A stretch of DNA of 64,000 nucleotides from Candidatus Puniceispirillum marinum IMCC1322 (GCF_000024465.1 NC_014010.1:1612001-1676000); one strand, 5' to 3'; shown: positions 9,516 to 18,632, counted from the first letter of the stretch. Numbers and translations are program-made. Notes: generated by a model from the letters alone, not told the origin.

Positions 9516-10748
9516 TTGTCCCTTTTTCAAAACGCTGCCATTCGTGCACATAAAGTCCCCGTCCATATGCTTGGCATTAGCCAGATTGTGGCTTATGGCG
9601 CGTTATTTTATGCGTTTGCGCCGCTTAAAACGCATATTGCAACCTTATTAGATACATCCGAAGCCATAGTCATGACTATTTTAAGTCTGGCGATAGTCAC
9701 GCAGGCCTTATTAACACCCCTGGTTGGTAGCTGGGCTGACCGGTTTGGTGCATTGAATGTTCTCAAGCTGGGATTTTTACTAGGCGCAAGTGGCTTCTTT
9801 GGTCTTGGCGCATTGGAATTTGCATTCCTGACCAGCTTTTACTGGCTTGGCCTCTGCTTTGTCTTAATCGGTATCGGCCTTGCCATGTCCACCTATGAGG
9901 TTGCCTTTAGTGCCGCCGTGCAGTTTGACGAGATCAATTCACGAAAGAATATTTCCATAATCTCTTTTTATGGCGGCGTTGCCAGTACTCTCACATGGAT
10001 ATCGATCTATCCGCTTATCAGTGTTATAGGATTGCTTTATGCCTGTCTGGTATTGGCTGCCATTCTTCTGGGTTTCAGCTGGCTAATATCAAGATATAAG
10101 CACGAACGCTATCATCCGGCCAAACAGACCAAAGCCGAAAGCAAACCATTCCGATGGGGCTTGCTTTCCACAGCCGAAAAGCGGGCCATCATTATCCTCG
10201 CCAGTGCCGGCGGCTTTGAATATTTTTTATTTTCGGCCACAACGTTATTATGGGTTAACTGGTTCCAGCTACAATTTGAAAATGCTTTTCTTGCTGTCAT
10301 TCTAGCTAGTATTTATGGCCCGTTTCAGGTTGTAGGCAGACTTGTTGAAATGAAATTTGGCCATCATATCGATGCCCGCATTACCGGTCTCGTGGCTGGT
10401 CTTTTGATACCACTGTCGCTGATATCCCTATTGGCTGGCACTTTGCCTTTAGCGATAGTGGCTATGGCATTATTTGGTATGGGACATGGTATTTTGACGG
10501 TGTCTTTTGGCTTTGTGACCAATCTTTATTTTGGCGCTGATGTATATGGTCGGGCTAAAGGCTGGATCGGTATGCCGCGTGTTGTCGGTTTGGCAATTGG
10601 CCCAAGTATTGGCGGCTTTTTACTTGCCTTTAGCGAACATGTTTTCATATCTGTTATGATTATGTTTGCCATCGCCAGCGCGTTGCTATTTGCCAGCCTG
10701 ATGCTGATCAAGCCAACAAACCCCGTGCATATAGCATCCACGCGCTAG
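9516..10748 (+). CDS. Major facilitator superfamily transporter
   Basis: A 410-residue membrane protein with about twelve hydrophobic segments. The loop 2-3 MFS motif (GSWADRFGALNVLKLG) and a large central loop (residues about 195-215, rich in Lys) separate two six-helix halves. The substrate is unknown; the pattern resembles monocarboxylate- or drug-type carriers. The start is a TTG at 9516; the next Met (residue 18) lies immediately before the first membrane helix and is an alternative start. It stands alone and diverges from the FAH-family gene. Confidence 0.85.
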   Translation: MSLFQNAAIRAHKVPVHMLGISQIVAYGALFYAFAPLKTHIATLLDTSEAIVMTILSLAIVTQALLTPLVGSWADRFGALNVLKLGFLLGASGFFGLGALEFAFLTSFYWLGLCFVLIGIGLAMSTYEVAFSAAVQFDEINSRKNISIISFYGGVASTLTWISIYPLISVIGLLYACLVLAAILLGFSWLISRYKHERYHPAKQTKAESKPFRWGLLSTAEKRAIIILASAGGFEYFLFSATTLLWVNWFQLQFENAFLAVILASIYGPFQVVGRLVEMKFGHHIDARITGLVAGLLIPLSLISLLAGTLPLAIVAMALFGMGHGILTVSFGFVTNLYFGADVYGRAKGWIGMPRVVGLAIGPSIGGFLLAFSEHVFISVMIMFAIASALLFASLMLIKPTNPVHIASTR

Positions 10749-10806
10749 GTTGCTTGCAACCAGAAATGCCATAGGCCTAAATAGGCTAGGTGATTTACGT
10801 TTTGAT

Positions 10807-11202
10807 CTAGAGTTTTTGAATAAGCAGGTTAATTTTTTTCAACCGTTTGGACAGAATTTTCTGCTCTTCATTTATTTCGTTTATTTCAGATTTTAGATTT
10901 GAAATTAACTTTCCGGTGCGGCCTCTTGCTGGCTTTGTTGCGCTGCCGCTATGGCCTTCTTCGGCAATGAAATAGGTCGGACTGACGCCCAATATACCAG
11001 CCATTGATACAAGCTTATTAACACGGGGTTCGCTGCTATCATTTTCCCATGATGCAAGCGTTGATGGGTTAACACCAACAAGATGAGCGAGCATGTTTAG
11101 GCTTAATCCAACTTGCTCACGGCATTTGAAAATTCTGCCGCCAAGAGTGCTATCAATATTGCCATCTGACAGGATATTAGAAGATGAATTTTTAACGGGC
11201 AC
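10807..11202 (-). CDS. XRE-family helix-turn-helix regulator with C-terminal coiled coil
   Basis: A 131-residue regulator. Residues about 20-80 form a Cro/C1-type HTH (SLNMLAHLVGVNPSTLASWENDS) followed by the usual hydrophobic helix (LVSMAGILGVSPTYFI). The last ~35 residues (KSEINEINEEQKILSKRLKKI) look like a coiled coil that could mediate dimerisation. It starts with GTG and reads in the same direction as, and just downstream of, umuC. Its position beside the umuDC pair suggests a link with that operon, but no target site is evident. Confidence 0.8.
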   Translation of the reverse strand: MPVKNSSSNILSDGNIDSTLGGRIFKCREQVGLSLNMLAHLVGVNPSTLASWENDSSEPRVNKLVSMAGILGVSPTYFIAEEGHSGSATKPARGRTGKLISNLKSEINEINEEQKILSKRLKKINLLIQKL

Positions 11203-11261
11203 AATTTATCCTATTTACGACTCTAGTCCAAAATAAGCCATTGATAGTTTAAAGTCAAATT

Positions 11262-12614
11262 TCAGCCCTTTGTATCTGCATCACCTTCATCACGACGGTC
11301 ATCCTGTCGATTGCCTGTATGCTGGCGTCTGTTATCAGGCTGGAAAAAATTATCTTGTGCAGAGGCCAATGGGATATCAGCCCAACTTGTTGTGTAATGG
11401 GGGGATCGGTATTTCTGTGGCGCATACCAGCCTCTAGGCCGCTTAAGCTGACCATATTGAATACTGCCGACGCCAAATTTCTGATTAATGACATCACAGC
11501 TTTCGATCAATTTGCTGTTACGCGGGTTTTCCGTATGGAACAGCATGTCCGGGCGCGCCTCTGCCCGGCAAAGATCCAGCAGCAGAATACCTGCCTTTTT
11601 ATAGTGGTGGCCCGCACGATATATGTTTTTCAATATCTGCTGGGCTGCTTTGTGAATTTCCTGCGTGCTATTTGTGGCGGGGATCATGCCCATCGTCTGT
11701 GCATTCGAATATTGCGGCTGGTTCTGCTGGAACGCATTCGTCCGGATAAAAACACTAAGCCCGCCAGCCACCATCTTGCCCTTGCGCAATTTGGCTGCCG
11801 CCATAGTGGCAAAGGTTGATACAATATCATGCAGCGCGTCATAGTCGTCGATGCTTTTGCCAAAGCTTCGTGACACGCAAATACTTTGCTTATCTTGCTG
11901 TTGCGTATCCAGCGACAGGCATATCGTGCCACGCAATTCTAGCGCCGTCCGCAGACCTGTCACCCCCATATTTTTGCGGATCCAGCCATCTTGAAGGCGG
12001 GCAAAACCTGCGGCTGTCTGAATACCTTGTGCATTTAGCCTTTTGCCTAAACGCCGGCCTATGCCCCATATGTCGGTTATCGCCGTATTCTGCAAGGCAC
12101 CCTCTAATTGGGCGGCTGTATCTATGCAATATACGCCGCGTGCCAACTTGTTCCTTTTGGCGATCCGGTTAGCCAGCTTGGCAAGTGTCTTGGTCTGGCC
12201 AATGCCCACTGATACCGGAATGCCAGTCCATTGTTTAACAGTGCGGCAAATATCATGGGCATAATCGACAAGCCCGTGCGGCGCGAAACCTGACAGATCG
12301 AGAAAACATTCATCAATCGAATATATTTCGGCTTGTGGCGCGAATGTCGATAATATGCTCATGACGCGATGGCTCATATCACCATAAAGCGTATAGTTGC
12401 TTGACCGGATCAATATCCCTTGCTGGCGAAACCTGTCCTTGTGTTTGAAATATACATCGCCCATCAGCACGCCGATCGCTTTGGCTTCGTTCGAACGCGC
12501 GATAACGCAGCCATCATTATTAGACAGGACAATGAGGGGCTTGCCTTCCAGCGCTGGCTGAAAAACGCGTTCGCAGGAACAATAGAAATTATTACAGTCG
12601 ATAAGCGCGAACAT
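11262..12614 (-). CDS. umuC: DNA polymerase V catalytic subunit (Y-family), UmuC
   Basis: A 450-residue Y-family translesion polymerase. The N-terminus [19 protein letters not shown] holds the first catalytic Asp and the steric-gate region. The palm acidic pair is in [10 protein letters not shown] (about residues 98-107), followed by helix-hairpin-helix-type DNA binding ([14 protein letters not shown]) and the UmuC C-terminal extension. It lies one base into the umuD stop codon (TAATG), so the two are translationally coupled. SOS control comes from the box upstream of umuD. Confidence 0.93.
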   Translation of the reverse strand: MFALIDCNNFYCSCERVFQPALEGKPLIVLSNNDGCVIARSNEAKAIGVLMGDVYFKHKDRFRQQGILIRSSNYTLYGDMSHRVMSILSTFAPQAEIYSIDECFLDLSGFAPHGLVDYAHDICRTVKQWTGIPVSVGIGQTKTLAKLANRIAKRNKLARGVYCIDTAAQLEGALQNTAITDIWGIGRRLGKRLNAQGIQTAAGFARLQDGWIRKNMGVTGLRTALELRGTICLSLDTQQQDKQSICVSRSFGKSIDDYDALHDIVSTFATMAAAKLRKGKMVAGGLSVFIRTNAFQQNQPQYSNAQTMGMIPATNSTQEIHKAAQQILKNIYRAGHHYKKAGILLLDLCRAEARPDMLFHTENPRNSKLIESCDVINQKFGVGSIQYGQLKRPRGWYAPQKYRSPHYTTSWADIPLASAQDNFFQPDNRRQHTGNRQDDRRDEGDADTKG

Positions 12615-13003
12615 TATTTCAAAGACCGGATACTATATGTGACAACACCCCATATATGACTGTCTTCGGGGATCTCCAGACAAGGATAGTCAGGGTTTTC
12701 AGACTGTAAAAACCAGCCTTCCTTATGCTGACCCAAACGCTTCACGGTGAATTCATTGTGAATCGTCGCAATCACAATGTCATTTATCTTTGGGGTTAAG
12801 CTGCGATCCACCATCAACAGATCGCCTGAATGAATGCCTGCCCCTGTCATCGAATCGCCTGCAACGCGCAGAAAAAATGTCGCCGCCGGATTTTCAATCA
12901 GATGCGCGTTCAGATCCAGAGTGCTATCGATATAATCCTCGGCAGGACTTGGAAACCCAGCAGAAACAAACGGAACGGAGATTGAGAACGATAATAGATA
13001 CAT
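12614..13003 (-). CDS. umuD: UmuD, self-cleaving S24 peptidase subunit of Pol V
   Basis: A 129-residue LexA/UmuD-type protein. The self-cleavage Ala-Gly bond lies at residues 15-16 (VSAGFPSP). The catalytic Ser51 is in GDSMTGAG and the catalytic Lys88 in FTVKRL, with the expected ~37-residue spacing. After RecA-stimulated cleavage, UmuD' binds UmuC to form the mutagenic polymerase (family knowledge). It is slightly shorter than the E. coli protein, mainly at the N-terminus. It is the first gene of the umuDC pair and has an SOS box 34-48 bases upstream. Confidence 0.92.
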   Translation of the reverse strand: MYLLSFSISVPFVSAGFPSPAEDYIDSTLDLNAHLIENPAATFFLRVAGDSMTGAGIHSGDLLMVDRSLTPKINDIVIATIHNEFTVKRLGQHKEGWFLQSENPDYPCLEIPEDSHIWGVVTYSIRSLK

Positions 13004-13036
13004 GTACTGAACAAACTAAAACAACAAACAGAAAAA

Positions 13037-13051
13037 GAACATAACAAGAAC
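13037..13051 (-). promoter_or_regulatory. LexA (SOS) box of umuDC
   Basis: GAAC, seven bases, GAAC: an exact match to the direct-repeat LexA site of alphaproteobacteria (GTTC-N7-GTTC read on the other strand). It sits 34-48 bases upstream of the umuD start, where a repressor would block the promoter. Confidence 0.8.
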
Positions 13052-13147
13052 ATTTGGGAAAGCCAAGCGTGGAAATGTCTAAATTTCTGAATCAATTCAA
13101 CTGGCCTTACCAATCACCACGTAACCAAAACAAATAAAGAGATAAAA

Positions 13148-13216
13148 ATGGCAAAAGCATTTATTGCAGGTTTAATTTCAGTGAAAAATTTAGATGGTTT
13201 CGGCATGCGCATATGA
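13148..13216 (+). other. 22-codon open frame, possible gene remnant
   Basis: A short frame with ATG preceded by AAGAGAT and a TGA after 22 codons. Its product (MAKAFIAGLISVKNLDGF...) faintly resembles the N-terminus of small DUF1330-type proteins, so it may be the remains of a broken gene. The stop codon lies in the first copy of a 12-bp repeat. There is no other evidence that it is expressed. Confidence 0.2.
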
Positions 13217-13245
13217 CCAATGCTCAATAATTAGGCATGCGCATA
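13202..13245. repeat. Two direct copies of GGCATGCGCATA
   Basis: Identical 12-bp copies at 13202-13213 and 13234-13245, 32 bp apart (about three helical turns), each containing the palindrome GCATGC. They lie about 100-140 bases before the NTF2-like gene and could be a tandem operator, or the scar of a small duplication or deletion. Confidence 0.5.
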
Positions 13246-13341
13246 AATCAATTGAAAAACCCCTTGACCCGGAAAAGCATATAAACCTTTAATACCAAAC
13301 GGTACATTATGTAATAATATTTCAGTAAAGGGAGAATACCG

Positions 13342-13671
13342 ATGGGCCTATATGACAAACTCAACCAGACGATGGACAATAGAGACGTAGACGCATATAC
13401 GCATTTGCTTCATGACGATTTTACCGTTGTCTTTCACAAATCAGGCAATTCTTTCCCTAAGGACGAATGGTGCTCAATGGTCAAAGAAATGATGGCTAAC
13501 GAAAAATTTGTCCAGGAATCTTCACGCTTGGTCTATGAAAATGATGATATCATAGTTTCACATAGTTTTATGTCTTACCCAGATGATTCTAGAGAAGCTG
13601 TCATGTTAGTTGCCATGCTGAAGGATGGAAAAGTAATCCGCATGGAAACCGGCGCAACAAGTTTAAGTTAA
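13342..13671 (+). CDS. NTF2/SnoaL-like small protein
   Basis: A 109-residue protein that looks like a single cone-shaped NTF2/SnoaL domain. The first helix (LYDKLNQTMDNRDVDAYTHLL) and the following DDFTVVF strand are typical, and the second half is alternating strands. Such proteins are small-molecule enzymes or binding folds; the function here is unknown. RBS GGGAGA lies just before the ATG. A perfect 31-bp palindrome starts about 10 bases after the stop and may form the transcript's 3' end. Confidence 0.7.
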   Translation: MGLYDKLNQTMDNRDVDAYTHLLHDDFTVVFHKSGNSFPKDEWCSMVKEMMANEKFVQESSRLVYENDDIIVSHSFMSYPDDSREAVMLVAMLKDGKVIRMETGATSLS

Positions 13672-13680
13672 ATCTTAGAC

Positions 13681-13711
13681 TGATATGTAAGCCTTTAAGG
13701 CTTACATATCA
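13681..13711. repeat. 31-bp perfect palindrome after the NTF2-like gene
   Basis: 15-base arms (TGATATGTAAGCCTT and its complement) with a single central base. As RNA it would be a very stable stem, but there is no following T-run. Its right arm runs into the left 45-bp tRNA-end repeat, sharing the sequence TTACATATCA. Confidence 0.6.
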
Positions 13712-13746
13712 GTGATATAGGTGAGGTCATGGCGCCCGATGCCAGA
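13702..13746. repeat. Distal copy of the tRNA-Thr 3' end (possible att site)
   Basis: A 45-bp segment matching 15030-15074 at 43 of 45 positions. It contains, on the minus strand, the last ~17 bases of the tRNA-Thr including acceptor strand and CCA (one substitution), plus 28 bases of downstream flank. A displaced tRNA 3' end in the same orientation is the usual mark of tRNA-targeted integration. Confidence 0.65.
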
Positions 13747-13802
13747 GTTATATTCGGCTTTCAGGCACTTACATGCACAGCTAGATAAGCATTACCGCCA
13801 GT

Positions 13803-14684
13803 TTAGTAGCTCATACATATAGAGTCATATGGATGTCGTTGGCTAATTTTTCCATCAAATGCGAATATATCCAGCATGGCGTTATATCCTGCATCAGTAA
13901 TGCTCATTTCTACAGGCCAGCATCCCATATTCTGATAGGCATGGATGCATTGCGTTAAGACCGCTTCATCAATTTGTGGAAATAGGGATTTTTCTGCTAT
14001 TGCAATTTCTGCCGCAGGTCTGGTTGCCACATATTGTCTGGTTCTCGCATAAGCTCGACAAAAAGCTTGACCGTCTTCAGTTTTCAACCATTCCGGCATA
14101 GCCGCCAAACTAGAAAATGCACAAGGGCCAACCATCGGCCCTAGAGCCGCAACAACATAGCCAACGCCATCTGCTTCAAGTTGCTGAGGAGCAGGTCCTT
14201 GCTGATGTATATACTGACCTTGCCCCTGCCTATACGCAGCATCCATTTCCTTGGCGTTGCCGGAATCAATAATATTGATTTTAGCAATATCTATACCTGC
14301 TTTGTGGCAAGCATACTTGAACATTGTCATTGGTTGACCGCCATGATGCACAAGCACGTCAGCACCTTCAAGAGACGACCATTCAAAATCATTGTCATTA
14401 TCCCGGCCGCTGATAAAAAATCCATCCATGTTGTTGATCAATGCAAAATGCCGCGCCTCAGGCTGATGGCCATTTTCCAGAGATGTGAAGCCCTGACTGA
14501 TGGTAGATTGCACAACTTGTGCAGTGCCATCTTCCAGCGCATTTAAAGCCGACACCCCAGGCTCAGCGACACTCCAATCATATTCAAACCCTTCTTCAGC
14601 CAGAAAACTGCCTGTCATAGTTGAAATTAATGGTGAATAAAAAGCGGAGAACAAAGTAAATTGAAGATGAATTTTAGCCATCAA
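13803..14684 (-). CDS. NMT1/THI5-like substrate-binding-fold protein
   Basis: A 293-residue protein with the type 2 periplasmic-binding fold of NMT1/THI5/SsuA relatives: a short N-terminal strand with FYSPLI, then EEGFEYDWSVAEPGVSALNALEDGTAQVVQ, and VLVHHGGQPMTMFKYA. There is no signal peptide and no adjoining permease or ATPase, so it is probably not a normal transporter component. It lacks the Cys-rich motif of true THI5 HMP-P synthases. It is the only gene between the two 45-bp tRNA-Thr-end repeats, so it may be cassette cargo. Its function is unknown. Confidence 0.65.
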   Translation of the reverse strand: MMAKIHLQFTLFSAFYSPLISTMTGSFLAEEGFEYDWSVAEPGVSALNALEDGTAQVVQSTISQGFTSLENGHQPEARHFALINNMDGFFISGRDNDNDFEWSSLEGADVLVHHGGQPMTMFKYACHKAGIDIAKINIIDSGNAKEMDAAYRQGQGQYIHQQGPAPQQLEADGVGYVVAALGPMVGPCAFSSLAAMPEWLKTEDGQAFCRAYARTRQYVATRPAAEIAIAEKSLFPQIDEAVLTQCIHAYQNMGCWPVEMSITDAGYNAMLDIFAFDGKISQRHPYDSICMSY

Positions 14685-15029
14685 AGAAGCCCCAATAAAT
14701 TTACATACTGTACTAATACTAACTCACAAAAGCACCCCATAGCTACCCACGTTTCTGGATATAATCAGCCTAATCAACCTCTACAAATCTCTGAAAAGAA
14801 TTACTTGTGAAAATTACCCATTCATAATGAGGCATGCTTCAGATGAACGAGTGGCTATTTTAGCTGATTTGGTACGAAGGCTGATACTGACTCTGTCACT
14901 TCGGTAATGCTACCGCACATCAGCAGGAACACGCCTGACGAAGTGATAAATACCAAAACGGACACGGATATATGAGGATTGATTGTACGTCATTCTGTAC
15001 GTCACCTGACCTGCTAGCCCAATAAATTA
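14685..15029. other. Non-coding stretch between cassette gene and tRNA-Thr
   Basis: No convincing gene. It contains a short direct repeat of TGTACGTCA (about 14984-15001) and otherwise AT-rich sequence that probably holds the promoter of the leftward NMT1-like gene. Confidence 0.4.
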
Positions 15030-15074
15030 TTACATATCAGTCATATAGGTGAGGTCATGGTGCCCGATGCCAGA
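15030..15074. repeat. tRNA-proximal copy of the 45-bp repeat
   Basis: The counterpart of 13702-13746 (two mismatches). It overlaps the 3' end of the intact tRNA-Thr gene and its downstream flank, as expected for an attachment site restored by integration. Confidence 0.65.
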
Positions 15075-15131
15075 ATCGAACTGGCGATTGATGATTACGA
15101 ATCAACTGTTATACCACTTAACTAATCGGGC
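15058..15131 (-). tRNA. tRNA-Thr (CGT)
   Basis: A 74-nt cloverleaf on the minus strand with encoded CCA. The acceptor stem is GCCCGAT/ATCGGGC, the D stem GTTA/TAAC, the T arm GCCAG-TTCGATT-CTGGC, and the discriminator A. The anticodon loop TTCGTAA gives CGT (Thr, ACG codons). The anticodon stem has one T-T mismatch, which is unusual. Its 3' end is duplicated 1.3 kb to the left. Confidence 0.88.
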
Positions 15132-15227
15132 TAATCTATAGCTCTAGGTGCCATATTTGGTATAATTTGCTTTACCAATTTTGACAATCCAGCTGTTTAG
15201 ATCTGTCAATCTGGCTAATAAGACACG

Positions 15228-16565
15228 TCAGACAGGCTCATCAAACAACGGCGTCACCCGGTCTGGCCGTTGCCAGACAAGCTGGGCAAAGCTGTCGCAA
15301 TCCGGGCAATGGCTTTGCCAGTCATCATGCAGGCTCCTACAGGCACCACATTGCCAGCCTTGCGGGCGCGGGGCTTTACTGGCCGCAACAAGGGCAGCAT
15401 TGGCATCGTCCTGATGACCATGCGCTTGTGCAATACGTGCTGCCACCTGCCACGCATCGGCATCACGACGGCTTTCGGGTATCGCTGTGATCTGCCCTGC
15501 GGCTTCGCCATCCAGTCCCACATCAAGCGCCTGATTGGCAATAATGCACCGCGCCGCATCAGCTATATCCTCATCAGCTGGTATCAGCGTCATCAGCTTG
15601 GCAATAAACCCACCATCATTTACCTGCCATGCTGGCTTCAGCCGGTTGGCGACCTCGATATGCGGGATGATGCCAAAAGCCTTTTCCAGTACTTTAACCG
15701 CTTTCCGGTTAGCCCCTGTTTCAAGATATATATCGCTGAGCATAAGCACCGCTGGCAAAAATCCCGGCACGTCCTTGATAATTCGTATCAGCACCTTTTG
15801 CGCGCCCTGACGATCGGCATTCTGCGCATGTTCACACGCATCCATATATAGCAATGCCGTACGTTGTGACTGAATATTGTTGCCGTCTTCATCTGATCCC
15901 GATTGTCCAGATCGCCGCTGGCTAGCAAGCACATCAAGCGCTGGCAAGGCGGCTTGCCAATTATGTCTAGCCGCTTCAAGTTGGACGATATGCGCGGCTG
16001 CCAATGTCGATTTAGGCCGCAATGCCAACGCCTTGCGGGCCGATGCAAGCGCGGCATCAGGCGCATCATCATCAAGCGCTAATCGCATCATGCCTATATG
16101 CCCCAGAAACGCGCTGTCATCTTCGGCAATCAGGCTGGTGAAATATCGTCGCGCAGCTTGATGATCACCGGCCAGAGCCGAAGCCTGTGCGGCCAGTAGG
16201 TTGGTTAGTTGCGGCGCATCCAGCAAACGGCGCGCGCGTGCGGCCTGGCGCTTGGCTTCGGCGGGTTCACCTGCCGAAACCGCCATCAAACCCAATGTCA
16301 GCGCCTTATGACCGGCCACATCGCGGCGCTTCTGCACCGAACTGCCAAGCCAGCCTGGCAATGATTTTATCAGCCGGTAAAGCCGATCAAAAAACACCAT
16401 GCCCAGCGCAAATATAATGACCAGCGCCACCGCAAGGCTGGTGCGCATCTCGAGCCGCCATCCCAGCCACTCGACCTGCACATGGCCTGGTTGCGCGGCC
16501 AGCCAACTCGCCGATGCCGCCGCGGCCAGAATGAACAGAAATAAAACCGCAAGCCGTATGAGCAT
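15228..16565 (-). CDS. HemY-like membrane-anchored TPR protein with C-terminal zinc ribbon
   Basis: A 445-residue HemY_N-family protein. Two N-terminal hydrophobic segments (about 1-22 and 42-60) anchor it; the rest is helical TPR-like sequence (MMRLALDDDAPDAALASARKALALRPKS). Near the C-terminus, two CxxC pairs (CGAC about 23 residues after the last helix, then CPDC) make a rubredoxin-like zinc ribbon reminiscent of LapB/YciM. It is last in the hemC-hemD-mitofilin-like cluster, overlapping the preceding gene by one base. HemY-type proteins are tied to heme biosynthesis, but the mechanism is not settled. This is not the protoporphyrinogen oxidase HemY of Bacillus. Confidence 0.8.
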   Translation of the reverse strand: MLIRLAVLFLFILAAAASASWLAAQPGHVQVEWLGWRLEMRTSLAVALVIIFALGMVFFDRLYRLIKSLPGWLGSSVQKRRDVAGHKALTLGLMAVSAGEPAEAKRQAARARRLLDAPQLTNLLAAQASALAGDHQAARRYFTSLIAEDDSAFLGHIGMMRLALDDDAPDAALASARKALALRPKSTLAAAHIVQLEAARHNWQAALPALDVLASQRRSGQSGSDEDGNNIQSQRTALLYMDACEHAQNADRQGAQKVLIRIIKDVPGFLPAVLMLSDIYLETGANRKAVKVLEKAFGIIPHIEVANRLKPAWQVNDGGFIAKLMTLIPADEDIADAARCIIANQALDVGLDGEAAGQITAIPESRRDADAWQVAARIAQAHGHQDDANAALVAASKAPRPQGWQCGACRSLHDDWQSHCPDCDSFAQLVWQRPDRVTPLFDEPV

Positions 16566-17716
16566 TACCCAGCCTCGGCCATATCTGCCAGCACCGCGGC
16601 CACAAGCTGTGATATCGCCGCATCAAGCGCATAGCGCGCCATGGCCGCTGTCTGCCATTCGGTCAAAGCGGGCACATCACCCCCTTGCCATGCTTGCACC
16701 ACCTTCAATGCGGCATCAAAATTCTGTATTGTTACAGCCGCCTCAAACGCCGCAAGCTGACCTTCGGGGCTATCAACCGCAAGGTCTGTCGCGCGCAGAT
16801 TAACCAGCTTGCCAAGCTTGGCACCTGCTTGTCCCAGCAAGGAGTCATCCTCGTCTTTGCTATGTAATGTATCAGCCATGGCGGCAATCACCTGATCCGC
16901 ATCACGCAGCAAGTCAGCACGGCTTGGTGGGTTTTGCACCAATATGGCAGAAAGGCTATCCACGTCAAAATCGAGACCACCTGTTATCACAAGCGCCTGT
17001 AAAATATTATCCCACTGGCTTACTGGACGACCAGCCATATTGTCAGCCAGTAAGCCACTAACTGCCACCAGCGCCGCTTGTGACAATATAGCGGCTGGTT
17101 GCGCTGGTTGCATGGGTTGCGACACATCACGCGACAACAGCTTGGCTGTTTCCGCTTCACCTGTTGGCACCACAGTGTCCGCGTCTGTTGTCTGGTCTGT
17201 TTTCGGGCCTAGGGCATCGGTAATCGATGATGATACTGCCCTGTCATTTGCCAGCGCAGCCATTGCCGCCAGATTATCTTCGACCTTGCTAAGACGCGTC
17301 GCCAGCATTGCTAGACGTTTTGCCGCTTCGTCACTTGCAACCGCGCCTGTTGGCAAAGCCGCGGCCTGTTGGGCAATCTTTGCTTCCAGATCAAGGCGGA
17401 TCGCGCTATCGGCCTGTTTATTATCATCAACCAGCCCTTCCAGCGCGGTCAGCCGCAACGTCAAGGCATCCACCTGTTCGCGAACAACATCCTGTTGTCC
17501 CAAGGCGGTCTGATTTTGACTTTGATAAAGGCTGTATGACGCCACCGCGATGCTGATAACAGCCAGCGCCACTGCCGAGACAATGCCAGCAGACATCCCC
17601 GTAGCATTTTTTGCTGGTATGGTCGGTTCACGATCAGATGATGTGGCCGTTGCCGGTTTTTCGACCGCATCGCCTTCAATCGTATCAGCAGACGGTTTTT
17701 TTACCTTCGAAGTCAT
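16565..17716 (-). CDS. Mitofilin/Mic60-like membrane protein
   Basis: A 383-residue protein with one membrane segment (about residues 43-64) after a ~40-residue polar cytoplasmic head. A long helical/coiled-coil region follows (QVDALTLRLTALEGLVDD, RLAMLATRLSKVEDNLAAMAAL), ending in a C-terminal helical domain. This layout and the place between hemD and hemY match the alphaproteobacterial mitofilin (COG4223), thought to shape intracytoplasmic membranes. The start overlaps the hemD stop by 4 bases and the end overlaps the hemY-like start by one base. Sequence is weakly conserved in this family, so the call leans on context. Confidence 0.75.
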   Translation of the reverse strand: MTSKVKKPSADTIEGDAVEKPATATSSDREPTIPAKNATGMSAGIVSAVALAVISIAVASYSLYQSQNQTALGQQDVVREQVDALTLRLTALEGLVDDNKQADSAIRLDLEAKIAQQAAALPTGAVASDEAAKRLAMLATRLSKVEDNLAAMAALANDRAVSSSITDALGPKTDQTTDADTVVPTGEAETAKLLSRDVSQPMQPAQPAAILSQAALVAVSGLLADNMAGRPVSQWDNILQALVITGGLDFDVDSLSAILVQNPPSRADLLRDADQVIAAMADTLHSKDEDDSLLGQAGAKLGKLVNLRATDLAVDSPEGQLAAFEAAVTIQNFDAALKVVQAWQGGDVPALTEWQTAAMARYALDAAISQLVAAVLADMAEAG

Positions 17717-18513
17717 CCTGCACTGCCCTTATCTATTACCTGCCGCCTCTGGTTGGCCTGCCGATCCACTAATGTCGCGATCGCCAGAATACGGCTGCGA
17801 GACGGTCTTTTGCTGACCCATATATGTTGCCAGCCCGCCCCTGCCGCATCAGCAATCGCCGCACTGCCTGCGATGATGCTTACTCTGCTTCTATGTTGCC
17901 ACAAATTTCCCGCTTTAAGCAATTCGACAAACAAGGCTGCCGTGCGCACTGACATAAGGATGACCGAAACCATTCCTCCATCTTCGAGATGCTGTGCAAC
18001 TGCCGGATTGACAATTTCAACAGGAACCATGTCATAAACCGGCATATCAATGACGCTGATATCATGCGCCGCAAGGGCGGTCTGCATGTCAAAACTTTTT
18101 TGCTGTGCTGATGGCCATAGAACAGCCCGACCACTAGCCAGCTTTGCCGTCAGGATTTTCGGCACCAGCCCCGAACCCCCGCCATGGCCAACCGTTACAT
18201 CCTTGAACCCCACCAACCGTGCTGCAATGCCTGTTGCCGTGCCGACAACAAAGACCGGCTTATCTAACCAAGCTGCCAGTCTTGGTGTTTCCAGTCTTGG
18301 TGTTTTGGCAAAACAGGCAACAGCATTTCGGCTAGTAAAAATCACCGCTGAAATCGTTTTCGAATCTGGGAGCTCATAGTGGGCATGTGGCACCAATCGC
18401 ATCACCGGCATAGCCATAGCCGCCACCGCGCGTCTTTGCAGTGACGCCACATCACGCATCGCATCGGTATGAGGGCGAGTGGATAATGTCAGATGGTGCT
18501 TTTGATATGCCAT
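17713..18513 (-). CDS. hemD: Uroporphyrinogen-III synthase
   Basis: A 266-residue HemD-family protein. Sequence conservation is low in this family, but the FTSRNAVACFA motif of the first domain, VFVVGTATGIAARLVGF, and LMSVRTAALFVELL near the end fit. It cyclises hydroxymethylbilane to uroporphyrinogen III in the cytoplasm. It follows hemC with 119 bases between, and overlaps the mitofilin-like gene by ATGA. Confidence 0.85.
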   Translation of the reverse strand: MAYQKHHLTLSTRPHTDAMRDVASLQRRAVAAMAMPVMRLVPHAHYELPDSKTISAVIFTSRNAVACFAKTPRLETPRLAAWLDKPVFVVGTATGIAARLVGFKDVTVGHGGGSGLVPKILTAKLASGRAVLWPSAQQKSFDMQTALAAHDISVIDMPVYDMVPVEIVNPAVAQHLEDGGMVSVILMSVRTAALFVELLKAGNLWQHRSRVSIIAGSAAIADAAGAGWQHIWVSKRPSRSRILAIATLVDRQANQRRQVIDKGSAG

Positions 18514-18632
18514 CGTATCACTTTGCTTGATCCAGCTTGAACAATCGACAGGGCTATAATTTTAAACATAGCGCATTTTGCATAGTGATGCTGAGCTTTA
18601 TTATCCGGCGCTTTCAAAATTGCTGTTCTGGC

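Noticed and set aside
10748-10761. Terminator after the MFS gene (GGTTGC-TT-GCAACC)
   Set aside because: A 2-base loop, 6-bp stem and no T-run make it too weak to call.
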